DNA of 43,663 bases from Thermoproteota archaeon. GTDB taxonomy: Archaea; Thermoproteota; Bathyarchaeia; RBG-16-48-13; GCA-020355125. Shown here piece by piece: positions 8,203 through 19,700 of this stretch (position 1 is the first letter of the stretch; the number at the start of each line of letters is the position of its first letter). Position numbers and translations under genes: made by a program. Location of the stretch: NCBI GenBank assembly GCA_030837285.1, contig JAUPKU010000079.1, positions 1 to 43,663 on the forward strand. Reading direction: 5' to 3'. The notes under the pieces are model-generated. The model saw nothing but the letters and a program-made list of their open reading frames with translations. It was not told the origin of the DNA and ran no database searches.

Positions 8203-10038
8203 ATGATTGGTGGATATGCTGGTAAAATACTTGATATTGACCTTACCAATAAGACGGTAAAGAAGACACCGCTTGACATGGACGATGCTAAGCGGTTCCT
8301 AGGCGCCAGAGGAATGATGACGAAACTCCTTTGGGATCGAATGAAGCCTGGAACAACAGCCTTTAGTCCGGACAACTTTATAATGTTCTTCACCGGACCT
8401 TTAACAGGAGTTTTGAGCGGAAATAGGACGATCATTCGATTCAAATCGCCATTAACGGCGACTTCAACGGGACTAAATCTGATGGGACACACCGCAACAG
8501 GCGGCAACTGGGCTGCGGAACTCAAATACGCTGGCTTCGACGGCATCGCCGTTACAGGAAAAGCTGAAGAACCCGTCTACATCTACGTCAAAGATGGAGA
8601 AGCAGAGATCAGAAATGCCACCCACCTCTGGGGGCACTCAATCTTCGAGACTGAAGTGAAACTCAAAGAGGAAATAGATCCTCTCGTTCGCGTCCTACAG
8701 ATAGGCCCAGCTGGCGAGAATCTCATCCGTTACGCTTGTATTAACCAAGAGTACTTTTATTCGGCATCTCGTTGTGGAGGCGGCGCTATCATGGGCTCAA
8801 AGAAACTCAAGGCAATCGCTGTCAGAGGCACTTTAGATGTTCCAGTAAACGATGTTGATAACCTCATCTCCTTAGAAGGTGAAGTCTACGGGAAGCTGCG
8901 AAATGACCCAACCGAACTGTACAGTAGAAGAAGGTGGGGATCAACCACAGCCAACATCTCCTCAAGCGATTCTTCAACAGGCCCGCTGAAGAACTGGAAA
9001 GAAGCGTACTGGGCAGACGACGTTGAAGTAGGCGGACCACTTCAATGGGAGTCCAGATGTCGAGTTAAGAATAGAGGATGCTTCGGATGCCCAACACCAT
9101 GCAACCAGCTTGGCATTATAAGAGAAGGACCTTGGGCGGGAACATTTGACATTCCAGATTATGATTCCACAGATCTTCTCCATCCGAACTGTATGATCAC
9201 CGACCCCAACGGCGTGTATGCTCTGAGTAGTTTCTTAGACTCTATGGGTTTAGATTCTGTCTCAACTGGAAACACTCTCTCCTGGGCTATGGAATGCTAC
9301 GAGAAGGGTTTATTGACGAAGAAAGACTTGGATGGGATAGAATTGACTTGGGGAAACGTTCCGGCCATGTTCGAGATGGTGCGGAAGATTATCCGACGGG
9401 AGGGAATAGGTGACCTACTAGCTAATGGCGTCCGTATAGCCTCAGAGAAAGTTGGCAAAGACTCAGATAAGTTTGCTATGCATTGTAAAGGCGTTGAATG
9501 GGGTGTTGGTGGAGCTGGAAACAATCGTGATCAGCGAGAGACATTCTGCTACGTCATGTCTGACCGAGGTGGAGTCCACCTTTACGGTCCAACTATTGAC
9601 GGACAAAACAACTTCGCAGTCGCAGACTCGCTGACGGTATGTATAAGAAACATGAGAGCCCTCGACGTCGTAACGGTGGAGAAGGCACTTAAGGCCGCAA
9701 CTGGGCTGAGCTACTTCAGCAGCCAAGGGGATTTGGATCATTTTGCCCACCGCATAATCATATTTGAGAGAGCCTTGAATGTCAGAGAAGGTCTAGTTCC
9801 AGACAGAGACGATATTCTACCGGAGCGAGTTTTCACAGAACCATTAACTCTAGGCCCAAGAGCTGGAACTGTAGCTGCGATCTACGACAGAAAGAAATTC
9901 CAAGAAGACAAACAGACATGGTACAAAGCCAGAGGCTGTGACGAACATGGCATTCCCACTAAGAAGACACTTAGAGACCTAGACTTAGCCTTCGCAATAC
10001 CTCTGTTAGAGAAGACAGCTGACTTAGAAGAATCCTAA
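8203..10038 (+). CDS. Aldehyde ferredoxin oxidoreductase family protein
   Basis: The length (611 residues) is typical for tungsten-containing AORs, which oxidise aldehydes to carboxylic acids and reduce ferredoxin. The N-terminal domain has the family start GGYAGKILDIDLTNKTV. It continues with FLGARGMMTKLLWDR and FFTGPLTGVLSGNR, the pterin-binding region. The [4Fe-4S] ligands are C293, C296 and C300 (CFGCPTPC) and the distal C480 (ADSLTVC). The subfamily, and hence the aldehyde (formaldehyde, glyceraldehyde-3-phosphate, aromatic or other), cannot be fixed by eye. The paired polyferredoxin recalls multi-subunit AORs such as the BAM- or benzoyl-type and WOR-type enzymes. Codon 1 is set by the AGGAGG 13 bases upstream. 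Confidence 0.93.
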   Translation: MIGGYAGKILDIDLTNKTVKKTPLDMDDAKRFLGARGMMTKLLWDRMKPGTTAFSPDNFIMFFTGPLTGVLSGNRTIIRFKSPLTATSTGLNLMGHTATGGNWAAELKYAGFDGIAVTGKAEEPVYIYVKDGEAEIRNATHLWGHSIFETEVKLKEEIDPLVRVLQIGPAGENLIRYACINQEYFYSASRCGGGAIMGSKKLKAIAVRGTLDVPVNDVDNLISLEGEVYGKLRNDPTELYSRRRWGSTTANISSSDSSTGPLKNWKEAYWADDVEVGGPLQWESRCRVKNRGCFGCPTPCNQLGIIREGPWAGTFDIPDYDSTDLLHPNCMITDPNGVYALSSFLDSMGLDSVSTGNTLSWAMECYEKGLLTKKDLDGIELTWGNVPAMFEMVRKIIRREGIGDLLANGVRIASEKVGKDSDKFAMHCKGVEWGVGGAGNNRDQRETFCYVMSDRGGVHLYGPTIDGQNNFAVADSLTVCIRNMRALDVVTVEKALKAATGLSYFSSQGDLDHFAHRIIIFERALNVREGLVPDRDDILPERVFTEPLTLGPRAGTVAAIYDRKKFQEDKQTWYKARGCDEHGIPTKKTLRDLDLAFAIPLLEKTADLEES

Positions 10039-10171
10039 ACTCCTTCCTCCCTTTTTCTCATCTTGTTTTTCTGGAATTATACTTCGCATCCTCTTACAAA
10101 AATTGAGAAAATTCCAAGAGAATCCTTAAGAATAGAAGAGACTTTCTTTTACCCAACCCAGAAGTGCTATG

Positions 10172-10429
10172 CTATCGTAGGAATTTGTCGACTCTGTCAT
10201 CTATGAGGCTCCTAGCTGCCACATTGCTCACTAACCTGTATACTGCTAAATGAGCCAACTCATGAAACACAACCAAAATCATGTGCAAGAATGAGTCACA
10301 CTTGCTAACCACCACCTCTGAAGTGCCATCCTCATTTATCATCAGTAAGCCTCTGCAGTACCTTCGCCTACCATTGAAAGTGGTGCTGACAATGTAAGGC
10401 ACAAAGACGAGCCTCAATTCAATCACCAA
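10172..10429 (-). CDS. Small HExxH putative zinc metallopeptidase-like protein
   Basis: An 85-residue protein whose second half contains HMILVVFHELAHLAVYRL, an HELAH zinc-binding helix as in gluzincin peptidases such as the ImmA/IrrE and SprT groups. A third ligand could come from the acidic C-terminal stretch (IDDRVDKF), but this is not certain. The N-terminal half looks like three short beta strands (RLVFVPYIVST, RRYCRGLLMI, TSEVVVS), as seen before the active helix in these minimal peptidases. Start codons are TTG 10429 or GTG 10426. The gene is isolated. The function is unknown, and the short length leaves room for it being a relic. Confidence 0.5.
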   Translation of the reverse strand: MVIELRLVFVPYIVSTTFNGRRRYCRGLLMINEDGTSEVVVSKCDSFLHMILVVFHELAHLAVYRLVSNVAARSLIDDRVDKFLR

Positions 10430-10640
10430 AAGAACACTTTACAATAGGGAAAACCATCCTAAAACATTATTCGCAGAGAAGAAACAACCTTCTCATAGCA
10501 CACTTGCCATAAGAAAGCAAACTAGCCCAGCTTCTCCTGAAAAGAGATTATCTCTAGCGCTCAGTGAAATATTGTAATTAACATTAGACTACAACATAAG
10601 AATATAAGCTGTCATCAGGTTAACTACTAAACTGGCAAAC

Positions 10641-11903
10641 ATGATGTTACCTGTTTCTCTTAGAGAAGACTTAGACACTTTTATCAGGAACAGGCTATTC
10701 CTTAACAGCTTCATATTGCCAGACTACGAGCTATTTAACATCAAAAACATCTCTTCAATAGTAAGAGACCTCTTCGCCATTAAATCAGAACTAAACACAA
10801 GCTTCCCCAAGGACTACGTAGCCGACTATAACGGAGTGGAGAAGGTTCTCCTTGTCATACTTGATGGATTCGGATACACTCGTCTGCTCTCACATACTCA
10901 GAGGTTCAATGGCGTATTCTCAAGTTTCATCGAGAAGGGTGTTTCAAAGTTCCTCACCTCCCCTTTCCCTGCAACGACTTCAACATCTCTAACGAGCATC
11001 TTCACAGGTCTTCCACCATCTAAACATGGAGTAATCGGCTTCACCACCTTCCTCAAGGAATACGGCCTTATCTTCAACACCTTAAACATGAGAGCTATTT
11101 ACGGAAATACTCCATACATTGACATAGCAGAAGAATTATCAAACAAACTCACACCATGGACCGCAACTCTTACAGAGAATGGGATCGAGGTTATCTCTCT
11201 CACTAGAAGTTCCATAGTAGGGAGCGGTCTATCGAAGATAATACACAAAGGACAGCGAATAGTCCCATACATCCTACAATCAGACATGTTCATTCAATGC
11301 AGAAAAATCCTTCAAAAACAAACTCCACTCTTTTTAACCATGTACTATGGCGGCATAGACTCAGTAGAACACTTGTATGGACCGGAGTCGGAAGAGACAA
11401 GCCGCGAAATACAACTCCTTGAAGGCCAACTCAAATCCCAGCTTCTTGACAAGCTCCCAGAAGAAGACAAAAAGAAGACTCTGATAATAGTAACTGCAGA
11501 CCATGGGGTAGTCGAAGCAACAAGAACATACTTCCTAAAAGACATTCCTGACATTAACGACAAGCTCCTCCTCCCCCCAGTTGGAGATAGTAGAGCAACA
11601 TTCCTATTTCCAAAATACGGTAATGTCGAAGAATTAAAAGATGCTCTGAAAAAGAATATTGAAGGATTCACTATAATATCCTCCAAAACCCTCATAGAGA
11701 AAGGAGCATTAGGTCCAACTCAAGACATAAATCTCCTAAAGACAGGTCTTGGTGAACTGGCTGCCTTAAGTACAAACAAGAATATAATAGCTTATCCACA
11801 CTATTCGGAAGACCGCAAGAACCTAATGGCAGGCGCACATGGTGGAATGACTCCTGGCGAGATAATTGTCCCACTACTCACAGCGAAACTCTCCAAACTC
11901 TAA
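10641..11903 (+). CDS. Type I phosphodiesterase / alkaline phosphatase superfamily protein
   Basis: A 420-residue metal-dependent phosphohydrolase-fold protein. The expected two-metal site is visible: D75 in LLVILDGFGY, the Thr nucleophile in FPATTSTSLTSIFTGLPPSK (T112/T113), GGIDSVEHLYGP with its Asp and His ligands, TADHG, and the distal AGAHGG. Relatives include nucleotide pyrophosphatases, phosphodiesterases and, in archaea, several uncharacterised enzymes with an approximately 70-residue N-terminal helical extension like this one. No signal peptide is present, so the protein is probably cytosolic. The substrate is unknown. A TATA-like AATATAAGC at 10601-10609 implies a very short leader. 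The gene is monocistronic. Confidence 0.85.
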   Translation: MMLPVSLREDLDTFIRNRLFLNSFILPDYELFNIKNISSIVRDLFAIKSELNTSFPKDYVADYNGVEKVLLVILDGFGYTRLLSHTQRFNGVFSSFIEKGVSKFLTSPFPATTSTSLTSIFTGLPPSKHGVIGFTTFLKEYGLIFNTLNMRAIYGNTPYIDIAEELSNKLTPWTATLTENGIEVISLTRSSIVGSGLSKIIHKGQRIVPYILQSDMFIQCRKILQKQTPLFLTMYYGGIDSVEHLYGPESEETSREIQLLEGQLKSQLLDKLPEEDKKKTLIIVTADHGVVEATRTYFLKDIPDINDKLLLPPVGDSRATFLFPKYGNVEELKDALKKNIEGFTIISSKTLIEKGALGPTQDINLLKTGLGELAALSTNKNIIAYPHYSEDRKNLMAGAHGGMTPGEIIVPLLTAKLSKL

Positions 11904-12023
11904 CCCACAAAGAAAGAAACCCAAAACAGGTTAGACAGAGAACTTAAGCTGCTAAATTGCTTCGATAATTTCTAAAACAACTCCGTGAAGAGAGACAAGT
12001 AAAGACTGTAATAATGTTGAAGG

Positions 12024-12644
12024 ATGAATACAATTATGAGTGACAATTCTGAAAAGGAAGTTGCAGAAGAGTGGGATGCACTTTACAGGCGGTACGCCCC
12101 TGACCGCCTTCCTTGGGAAAGAGGTAAACCTGATACCAATCTCATAGAGTCAGTCGAGAAGGGCATTGTTGAGAAAGGACGTGTCCTAGATGTCTGTTCA
12201 GGTCTCGGAACCCAAGGAATCTACCTCGCGGAGCAGGGTTTCGAAGTTTATGGAATAGATATCTCTCCAACAGCTGTTAGTTTCTCGAAGAAACGATGCG
12301 AACGTAAAGGTTTAATATGCAATCTAACCATCGGAGACGCTTCAAACCTGAAGTTTCCCGCTGGATTCTTTACGCTCGTCTTCGACAGAGGTTGCTTCCA
12401 CAGCATCCGCCCTGAAAGAAGAGAAGCGTTCATTAATGGCGTCCACCGCGTCCTAAAGAAGAATGGCAAGTACCACATGACCTGCTTCAGCTACAAGAAC
12501 GGACCAGCCCAAAACCACTTCACAAAACAGGATATTAAAAGACAATTCTCAACCCAATTCCAAATACTTAGCATTAAAGAAGAAGTTGTCGAAGACAATG
12601 GGTCAAAAATATACTTCTACATATCACTTATGGAAAAAAAGTAG
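12024..12644 (+). CDS. Class I SAM-dependent methyltransferase
   Basis: The Rossmann-type methyltransferase motifs are clear. Motif I is RVLDVCSGLGTQGIYLAEQG, followed by the acidic loop YGIDISPTAV, GDASNLKF (motif II region) and FTLVFDRGCFHSI (motif III/IV). The entry segment (EEWDALYRRYAPDRLPWERG, then KPD) resembles the thiopurine/TehB-like group of small methyltransferases that act on small molecules. The acceptor is not predictable. The ATG at 12036 is better spaced from GAAGGATG than the first ATG and would shorten the protein by four residues. The gene is followed 106 bases later by the yyaL-like gene on the same strand, possibly as a loose operon. Confidence 0.85.
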   Translation: MNTIMSDNSEKEVAEEWDALYRRYAPDRLPWERGKPDTNLIESVEKGIVEKGRVLDVCSGLGTQGIYLAEQGFEVYGIDISPTAVSFSKKRCERKGLICNLTIGDASNLKFPAGFFTLVFDRGCFHSIRPERREAFINGVHRVLKKNGKYHMTCFSYKNGPAQNHFTKQDIKRQFSTQFQILSIKEEVVEDNGSKIYFYISLMEKK

Positions 12645-12750
12645 AAAAAACAATTAATCACAATTAATGACAGACGAGGATGCAACCCGATAACTTTATT
12701 GTAGCCAATCCATTCAATAAAAGGAATAATCATTAGGAGTATATGGTACT

Positions 12751-14841
12751 ATGTCCAGCGTATCGAAGACGCCTAACCACCTGTCGAAGGAGAAGAGTCC
12801 ATACCTCTTACAGCATGCATTCAACCCCGTTGATTGGTACCCATGGGGAGAAGAGGCCTTTGAGAAAGCTGAGAAGGAAGATAAACCAATCTTCCTTTCA
12901 ATTGGCTACTCCACGTGCCACTGGTGCCACGTCATGGAAAGGGAATCCTTTGAAGATACGGATGTCGCTAAGATTCTGAATGAGAATTTCGTAGCCATAA
13001 AGGTTGACAGGGAAGAGCGACCGGATATAGATAATGTGTACATGAACCTTTGTATATTGATCAGAGGCACAGGCGGCTGGCCCCTAACAATGATCACGAC
13101 ACCTAAGAAGCAACCTTTCTTCGCAGGAACCTACTTTCCCAAAAAAAGCAGAAGAGGAATGACGGGTTTAATCGACATACTCAAACAAGTTGTAGAATTA
13201 TGGAAAACTGACAAGATCAAGTTGATTTCCTCAGCAGAGAAGACGGTGGAATATCTAAAAGAGAATGTTTCTGCCAAGCAAGAAGGGGAGGCGCTAGACC
13301 AGACAGCTTTGGAAGAAGGATTTGTAAACCTGCTGGAGAGCTTCGATTCGGTTGACGGTGGATTTGGAGCTCGACCAAAGTTTCCTATCCCCTTTAACCT
13401 CCTATTTCTGCTGAGGTACTGGAAGAAGAAAGGTACCTCGCAGGCATTGAGCATGGTCGAGAAGACTCTGCAGAAGATGAGGCAAGGTGGCATATTCGAT
13501 CAAGTAGGTTATGGATTCCACAGATACTCCACTGATTCAACATGGCTTGTTCCACATTTTGAGAAGATGCTCTATGACCAAGCCTTGATCTGCATGGCAT
13601 ACACCGAAGCCTATTTGGCAACAGGAAAACCTGAGTTCCGAAGAGTTGTGGAAGAGACACTGGAGTACGTTTCAAGAAGCATGTCAGACTCTGAAGGTGG
13701 TTTTTACTCAGCCGAAGACGCGGACAGTGAAGGCAAAGAAGGAAGACTCTATCTCTGGACAGAAGCGGAAATTAGAGAAGCCCTCGGCGCTGATGCTGAC
13801 TCAATAATCAAGGTATTCAACATAACAAAAGAAGGAAATTATGACGACGAGGCTCAGCAACGTAGAACGGGAAGAAACATTCTTCACTTGACAAAGGCAT
13901 ATCAGGAACTGGCGAACGAGTTTGGAATTAGCATGATCGAGTTTGAAAGCTTCTTGGAGCGGAGCAGACGAAGACTCTTCGAGGCAAGGGAGAAGAAAAT
14001 CCCCCCACTGAAAGACACAAAGATCCTCACAGACTGGAATGGTCTCATGGCTGCAGCGCTTGCAAAATGTTCAACAGCTTTTAACCAGCCGATATACGCT
14101 GAAAAAGCGGAGAAAACACTGAACTTCATCCTTGAAAGACTACAAACGGTGGATGGAAAACTTTGTCATAGATACAAGGATGGAGAAACAGCGATCAGAG
14201 CAAGCATCGAAGATTACGCTTTCACAATCTGGGGGTTAATTGAAGTCTACGAAGCCACTTTCAAAGTGAAATTCCTAGCTGAAGCTCTAAGACTGCAACG
14301 CGAAGCAATTAAACATTTTTGGGATAATATAGCTGGTGGCTTCTATTTCACAGCAGAATACGATGAGAAAGTATTAGTTCGTGTCAAAGAATATCGTGAC
14401 AGCGCAATTCCTTCAGCAAATGCAGTATCTTTATTGAATCTCACAAGACTAGCCAGAATGACTGGTGAAGTTGAATTTGAAGAGAAAGCCCAAGAACTTC
14501 AAAAAGCCATCGCTACTGCCACCAGCGTGTCAGCCTGCCAAAATACTATGCTTCTAGCTGCCTTGGACTTCGCAATTGGACCGACCAGCGAAGTTGTAAT
14601 AGTCGGCGATAAAGAGGATAGAACAACAAAAGAAGCACTAAGAGTCTTCTCCACCAAGTTCATCCCGAACATGACGATCTTGCTTAAAGGCGAAGAAGAT
14701 GAACAGTTGGTTGCGATAGCAGAACACACAAAAGTCATGAGGATGATAAACGATAAGACTACTATATACGTTTGCAGAAACTACACATGCAACCAGCCAA
14801 CGAATGACATAGCCCAAGCATTAGAAGCTGTCAACAAATAA
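12751..14841 (+). CDS. YyaL/SPATA20-type thioredoxin-domain protein
   Basis: The 696-residue architecture is that of the widespread YyaL (DUF255 / spermatogenesis-associated protein 20) family. An N-terminal thioredoxin-like domain has the conserved stretch [20 protein letters not shown]. It continues with the CxxC-like active site [10 protein letters not shown] (C56, C59) and [14 protein letters not shown] long (alpha/alpha)6-barrel resembling glycoside hydrolase/epimerase folds follows ([42 protein letters not shown]). The biochemical function is not established in any organism I know of; a redox or sugar-related role has been proposed. AGGAG at 12735-12739 supports the ATG at 12751. The sequence is complete and intact. 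Confidence 0.93.
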   Translation: MSSVSKTPNHLSKEKSPYLLQHAFNPVDWYPWGEEAFEKAEKEDKPIFLSIGYSTCHWCHVMERESFEDTDVAKILNENFVAIKVDREERPDIDNVYMNLCILIRGTGGWPLTMITTPKKQPFFAGTYFPKKSRRGMTGLIDILKQVVELWKTDKIKLISSAEKTVEYLKENVSAKQEGEALDQTALEEGFVNLLESFDSVDGGFGARPKFPIPFNLLFLLRYWKKKGTSQALSMVEKTLQKMRQGGIFDQVGYGFHRYSTDSTWLVPHFEKMLYDQALICMAYTEAYLATGKPEFRRVVEETLEYVSRSMSDSEGGFYSAEDADSEGKEGRLYLWTEAEIREALGADADSIIKVFNITKEGNYDDEAQQRRTGRNILHLTKAYQELANEFGISMIEFESFLERSRRRLFEAREKKIPPLKDTKILTDWNGLMAAALAKCSTAFNQPIYAEKAEKTLNFILERLQTVDGKLCHRYKDGETAIRASIEDYAFTIWGLIEVYEATFKVKFLAEALRLQREAIKHFWDNIAGGFYFTAEYDEKVLVRVKEYRDSAIPSANAVSLLNLTRLARMTGEVEFEEKAQELQKAIATATSVSACQNTMLLAALDFAIGPTSEVVIVGDKEDRTTKEALRVFSTKFIPNMTILLKGEEDEQLVAIAEHTKVMRMINDKTTIYVCRNYTCNQPTNDIAQALEAVNK

Positions 14842-14905
14842 TAAAAACAGCACTCGCCCAAAGGACTACTTAATTATTCTATAAGTAAGAAATACGAATT
14901 GCTTC

Positions 14906-16423
14906 CTACAAATTGTTCAGAAGTTTCTTTATTATTTCCACGTATGTGTCCGCTATTCCAACGTTGCCTGGGCCAAGGATTATTAATGTCTCTCTTCCTT
15001 GAAAACGTGTGTTGTCATCTGGCAAAATCTTCACTATTGGTATACCAGAGTCAATCTGTCCCATCGCGTAGACTTTTCTCGCACCCGACCTTAGAAGTCC
15101 GATGCTTGAGGTTGTCCCACCCTTAAAGAGTAGGACACTTGGTGGAGAATTGATTTCATCATTAATTTGCTGAAGCGAATTAGCGATCTTTAAATGATTC
15201 GCGGTCCGCTCCTCCTCATTCAAATCTCCTAGAGGATATTCGCTTCTAGGAATTGTATAGACTATAGCATTCTTACTATGCTTCAATGCTTCTTCAGTAG
15301 CATTCCTTGCTGAAGCTATAACTTTCTCTCTCTCCTCCTCACTCTCCAAAATCCTTTTCACATCAAGTTCCACGGAGATCCAACCTTCTACATCCTTAAC
15401 CATTCTCTCCAACTGCTTGTTTGATAGTTCACCTATGGAACCCCATATGCTTAAAATTCCCCCATCTAGTTTTCTATTCCCAAGTATTTGCTCTCTGGTT
15501 AACGAGGGCAGATCTGGCATACCCACCCTTGCAGGCGGAAAGGAGGCTGCAGTTCTGTAAATGAAGTACTTTCCTTCTCTCTCAGTCCACAACAGTCCTA
15601 AGACAAACACATCCAAGTCCCTTCGAGAAACAGCGTCAACAGTTATCATATGTCCATTCTTCATCTCAAGGAGCATACTCGAAACCTTCTCTGGCCCTCC
15701 TCTTCTAATATCATCAATACTAATGTGACGAATATCCTTTGATTCAATCTTCAAATTCGAAACAGCAAATTTGTATTTAATATATTCCTTCATGTTTGAG
15801 GTCGGATAATGGAAAACTGGGTCCTGAGCAAAGCCAGTTAAATGAACTGGTGTATACCAGATGGAGCCATCATTCTTTTGAGTCCTAAGCAGATGGATAT
15901 CATTCACTGTGACTCGAGCCATCTCAGTTAGAAAGGCATGAGAAATGATTATTCCGTCAACAACTCTACCGCTTGCCTCAAGGGACTTCTTTATAGTGAG
16001 AGGTTCTAAAGGGAAGTGTCCCCTCAAAGTTGAGTCACCTCGACTGCCCAGCCGTAGTTCAATATTCTCCTCATTAGAAATTTTAATCAAAGATTCAACG
16101 ATGCTTCGATTAAACTCTTCAGTTTTCTTCGGTGGAAGACCTCTCGAGTTTGTCAAGATGAAAAGCAGCTTATGCTCTGTCTTTCTAGCTGCAATAATTC
16201 CATCTCTAATTCCGTCTTCAGATGGATAGATAACCATAAACACGTCATGAGACTTCTGAACTCCCGTAGAATCATCTTCCAAATAAACGACGACTTCATT
16301 GCTTCTCCTCTTCAATTCATCCTCTATTGGGTGAGAAACATCTTTTCTATATTCTGGCGGTAAGGCTCTAAGTAGCTTTTCTTCCCTTATCTCCTTACGT
16401 TCGTATGGCAGTAGTTCGCTCAT
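14906..16423 (-). CDS. Four-carbon acid sugar kinase family protein (DUF1537/OtnK-type)
   Basis: The 505-residue protein has both family domains. The N-terminal substrate-binding domain shows EDDSTGVQKSHDVFM, with the Asp-rich loop slightly modified from DDxTG. It also has LFILTNSRGLPPKKTEE and LGSRGDSTLRGHFPLEP, the signature Arg/Asp loop. The C-terminal nucleotide-binding domain ends with LLFKGGTTSSIGLL and IILGPGNVGIADTYVEIIKK. Characterised members phosphorylate four-carbon sugar acids such as erythronate, threonate or the 2-oxo derivatives. Here no aldolase or dehydrogenase partner is adjacent, so the substrate is open. An N-terminal extension of about 40 residues precedes the domain. 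The gene converges on the yyaL-like gene and diverges from the DP2 gene. Confidence 0.85.
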   Translation of the reverse strand: MSELLPYERKEIREEKLLRALPPEYRKDVSHPIEDELKRRSNEVVVYLEDDSTGVQKSHDVFMVIYPSEDGIRDGIIAARKTEHKLLFILTNSRGLPPKKTEEFNRSIVESLIKISNEENIELRLGSRGDSTLRGHFPLEPLTIKKSLEASGRVVDGIIISHAFLTEMARVTVNDIHLLRTQKNDGSIWYTPVHLTGFAQDPVFHYPTSNMKEYIKYKFAVSNLKIESKDIRHISIDDIRRGGPEKVSSMLLEMKNGHMITVDAVSRRDLDVFVLGLLWTEREGKYFIYRTAASFPPARVGMPDLPSLTREQILGNRKLDGGILSIWGSIGELSNKQLERMVKDVEGWISVELDVKRILESEEEREKVIASARNATEEALKHSKNAIVYTIPRSEYPLGDLNEEERTANHLKIANSLQQINDEINSPPSVLLFKGGTTSSIGLLRSGARKVYAMGQIDSGIPIVKILPDDNTRFQGRETLIILGPGNVGIADTYVEIIKKLLNNL

Positions 16424-16710
16424 AAAAACGAATATTAAATCTATGATTATATAAGCCCGTACAGAATCAGGAAAAAAAGCTGAAATATTGTGTCTTTTTT
16501 TTCCACCTTTTCATATATAAAAGAGCTTACTTCTTCTAAAAGAAGCATAATCAACTAGATGGCACTGGTGAACGCATGGAAGAACCGTCCTTCATAATCA
16601 CATTCATATCAATGCTATATCAAAAAATCTTTTAGATTTAAATATTTTCTAGCAATAAAATTCTTATTAATAGAAGAACTCTCTCCTTTGCTAGGAGGCC
16701 ACCCACTTTC

Positions 16711-19700
16711 TTGCAGTTAGCCACTACAAACGATTGTGAACAATATCTAACTAATATTGAGGAAAGACTCAACTCTTTATATGATATTGCGAGAAAGGCA
16801 AGGAAGAAGGGTATAGATCCATCTTTTGAGCCTGAGCCCCACGTTGTCAAAGACCTCGCTGAGATGGTTGAAGGACTGGTGGGTCCACCCAAGGTTGCTG
16901 AGAGGGTGAGAGAACTTAGCAAGAAGATGGACAAGTATGAAATGTCTTTTGTGGTAGCCGAAGACATAGTTCATGCAAAATATGGTCATACGGATGCGGA
17001 ACGTGCAGCAGATCAGGCAGTGAGGACAGCCCTTGCTATTATGACTGGAGGAATAACCGCTGCACCAATCCAAGGGATAGCCTACGTTAAAGTCAAACAG
17101 AACTTTGACAAGACGCGATACCTAGCTGTCTACTTCGCTGGACCTATACGCTCGGCTGGAGGAACTGAACAGGCTCTAACGTTGGTTGTTGGCGACTTTG
17201 TCAGAAGTCGTTTAGGCCTTGACCGTTATAAGCCAACTAATGATGAGATTCAACGATTCATTGAAGAAGTCAGGCTCTACGAGCGGGAAGTTGGAAGATT
17301 TCAGTATCATGTTTCTGACCAGGAGTTGGAAGCAGCTCTAAGAAGTGTTCCCGTCGAAGTGACCGGGACGGAAAGCGATCCAATTGAGGTTTCCTCATTT
17401 AGAAATCTTCCTAGGATAGAGACGAATCGGGTGAGGGCTGGAGCTTTAAGGGTCGTTAACGATGGCATAGTAGGAAGATCTCAGAAGGTTTTAAAGATAA
17501 TCGAGACGATTGGCATAGAAGGCTGGGACTGGCTCAAGCGGATGAAGGACATCCAGAATGGAGGAACTGGGAATGAGAGCAGTCAAGCAGGATATATGGA
17601 AGAAGCTATAGCCGGTCGTCCAATCTTTTCTTTTCCATCTAGAAGCAGCGGATTCCGCTTAAGATATGGCCGTTCAAGGAACACTGGGTTAGCCTCCATG
17701 GGCATACACCCTGCAACTATGTCTGTTTTACAGGACTTCCTCGCCACCGGAACCCAGATGCGTATTGAAAAACCCGGAAAAGGCTGCATAGTCGTCCCAG
17801 TGGATACGATAGAGCCTCCAGTTGTAAAACTAAATGATGGCTCGGTGGTAAGAGTCGAATCCTACTCAGAAGGAAAGAAACTAAGCAACGATATCCATGA
17901 GATTCTATTCCTAGGTGACCTCCTCGTAGCCTTCGGCGAATTCCTAGAGAACAATAAACCTCTCTCTCCATCTGGCTACACTGAGGAGTGGTGGGCAAAA
18001 GAGGTCCAGGCAAAGATACAGAATGACTTTCAAGGCTCTTTGGGGAAGGCAGCTGAAACCATCCCAATTTCATCCAGTCTTCTGGAAGAATTACTCACAA
18101 GTCCCCTTGTCTCTAAGCCAACAGCTCAAGAAGCAATAATCATTTCCAAAAGCTTAGGTATACCTCTTCATCCCCACTTCACTTACTTTTGGAAGGAAAT
18201 AGAGATTGAAGATCTCTCCACATTGAGGCACGCTCTACGTGAATCTGATAGGAAAATAGAAAAAGGAATTCTAACTGGATTAGAACTCCCCCTTAACTTA
18301 AAGATCAAAGCCATCTTGGAAAAACTATGTGTATCCCACAGAGTCTACGACAAGAGAATAATAATAGAGCAGAATGACGCCTTAATCCTCTCCACTCTCC
18401 TACGAATAGATAATCAAGAAGAGCGAGTTAAAAAACAGAAGACTGTGATAGAGACACTCAAAGAGTTATCAGGTATAACCCTTCGAGAAAAAGGTTTAAC
18501 CTACATCGGAGCCAGAATGGGGAGACCTGAAAAGGCAAAGAAACGTGACATGTCTCCACCAGTCCATGCATTGTTCCCCATAGGATTAGCTGGAGGTTCC
18601 CGTAGGAATATAGTTGAGGCTGCTGGGAAGAAGCTGATACAAGTTGAAATAACAAAGAGAAAATGCCCCGAATGCGAAGAAGAGTTCTATCAGCTTATAT
18701 GCCCTAACTGCGGTGTAGAGACTCATCAGGAGAAGGTCTGTCCCCGTTGTGCCCGAGTCATCGACGGAGAAGTATGCCCAGTTTGCAAATCTCAAACCGT
18801 TGGTTTCGAAGAACGTATAATAAACATTAGAGAAATCTATGAGAAGGCCTCCAGGTCTCTAGGAGTGCAATCCCTCGGGCTGGTCAAAGGTGTCAAAGGT
18901 TTAACAAGTGCCCTCAAAACCCCCGAAGCCCTAGAGAAAGGAATACTTCGAGCTAAGCATGATCTATCAGTCTTCAAAGATGGCACAATCCGCTTCGATG
19001 CCACAAACGCACCCCTTACTCACTTCCGGCCTTCAGAAGTAGACGCTCCACTAGATATACTGAGGAGTCTAGGTTACACTCACGACACTTGCGGCCAACC
19101 GCTCCAAAATCCAGGCCAAATGTTTGAGCTCAAAGTTCAAGATGTGATAATTCCAAAATCGTGTGCAGAATACCTAGTAAGAGAATCCAAGTTCATAGAT
19201 GAGTTGCTCCAGAAGGTCTACAAACTCCCGCCATGCTATAACGTGCAGACTGAGCAAGACCTTATAGGCCAACTTATAATTGGATTCGCTCCTCACACTT
19301 CTGCGGGCGTCGTAGGTAGGGTCCTAGGCTTCACCAGTACCAACGTCTGCTATGCACATCCATTATGGCATAATGTCAAGAGGCGGGACTGTGATGGAGA
19401 TGAGGACTCTATTATGCTCGTTCTTGACGTTTTGTTAAACTTCTCCAAAGCATATCTCCCTTCTCAAATAGGTGGAATGATGGATGCTCCTCTACTCCTA
19501 ATATCTGTAGTCAACCCTTTCGAGGTTGATGAAGCCCAGAATCTGGATGTAGCTTCCTCATATCCCATCGCCTTCTATGAGAAGACACTGGAGCATGCTG
19601 ATTCAAAGGTTGTGGGGAAAATAATAGATGTAGTCGAACATAGGCTTGGAACTCCTGCCCAATTTGAAGGCTACTCTTTCACCCAAATGACTAATGACAT

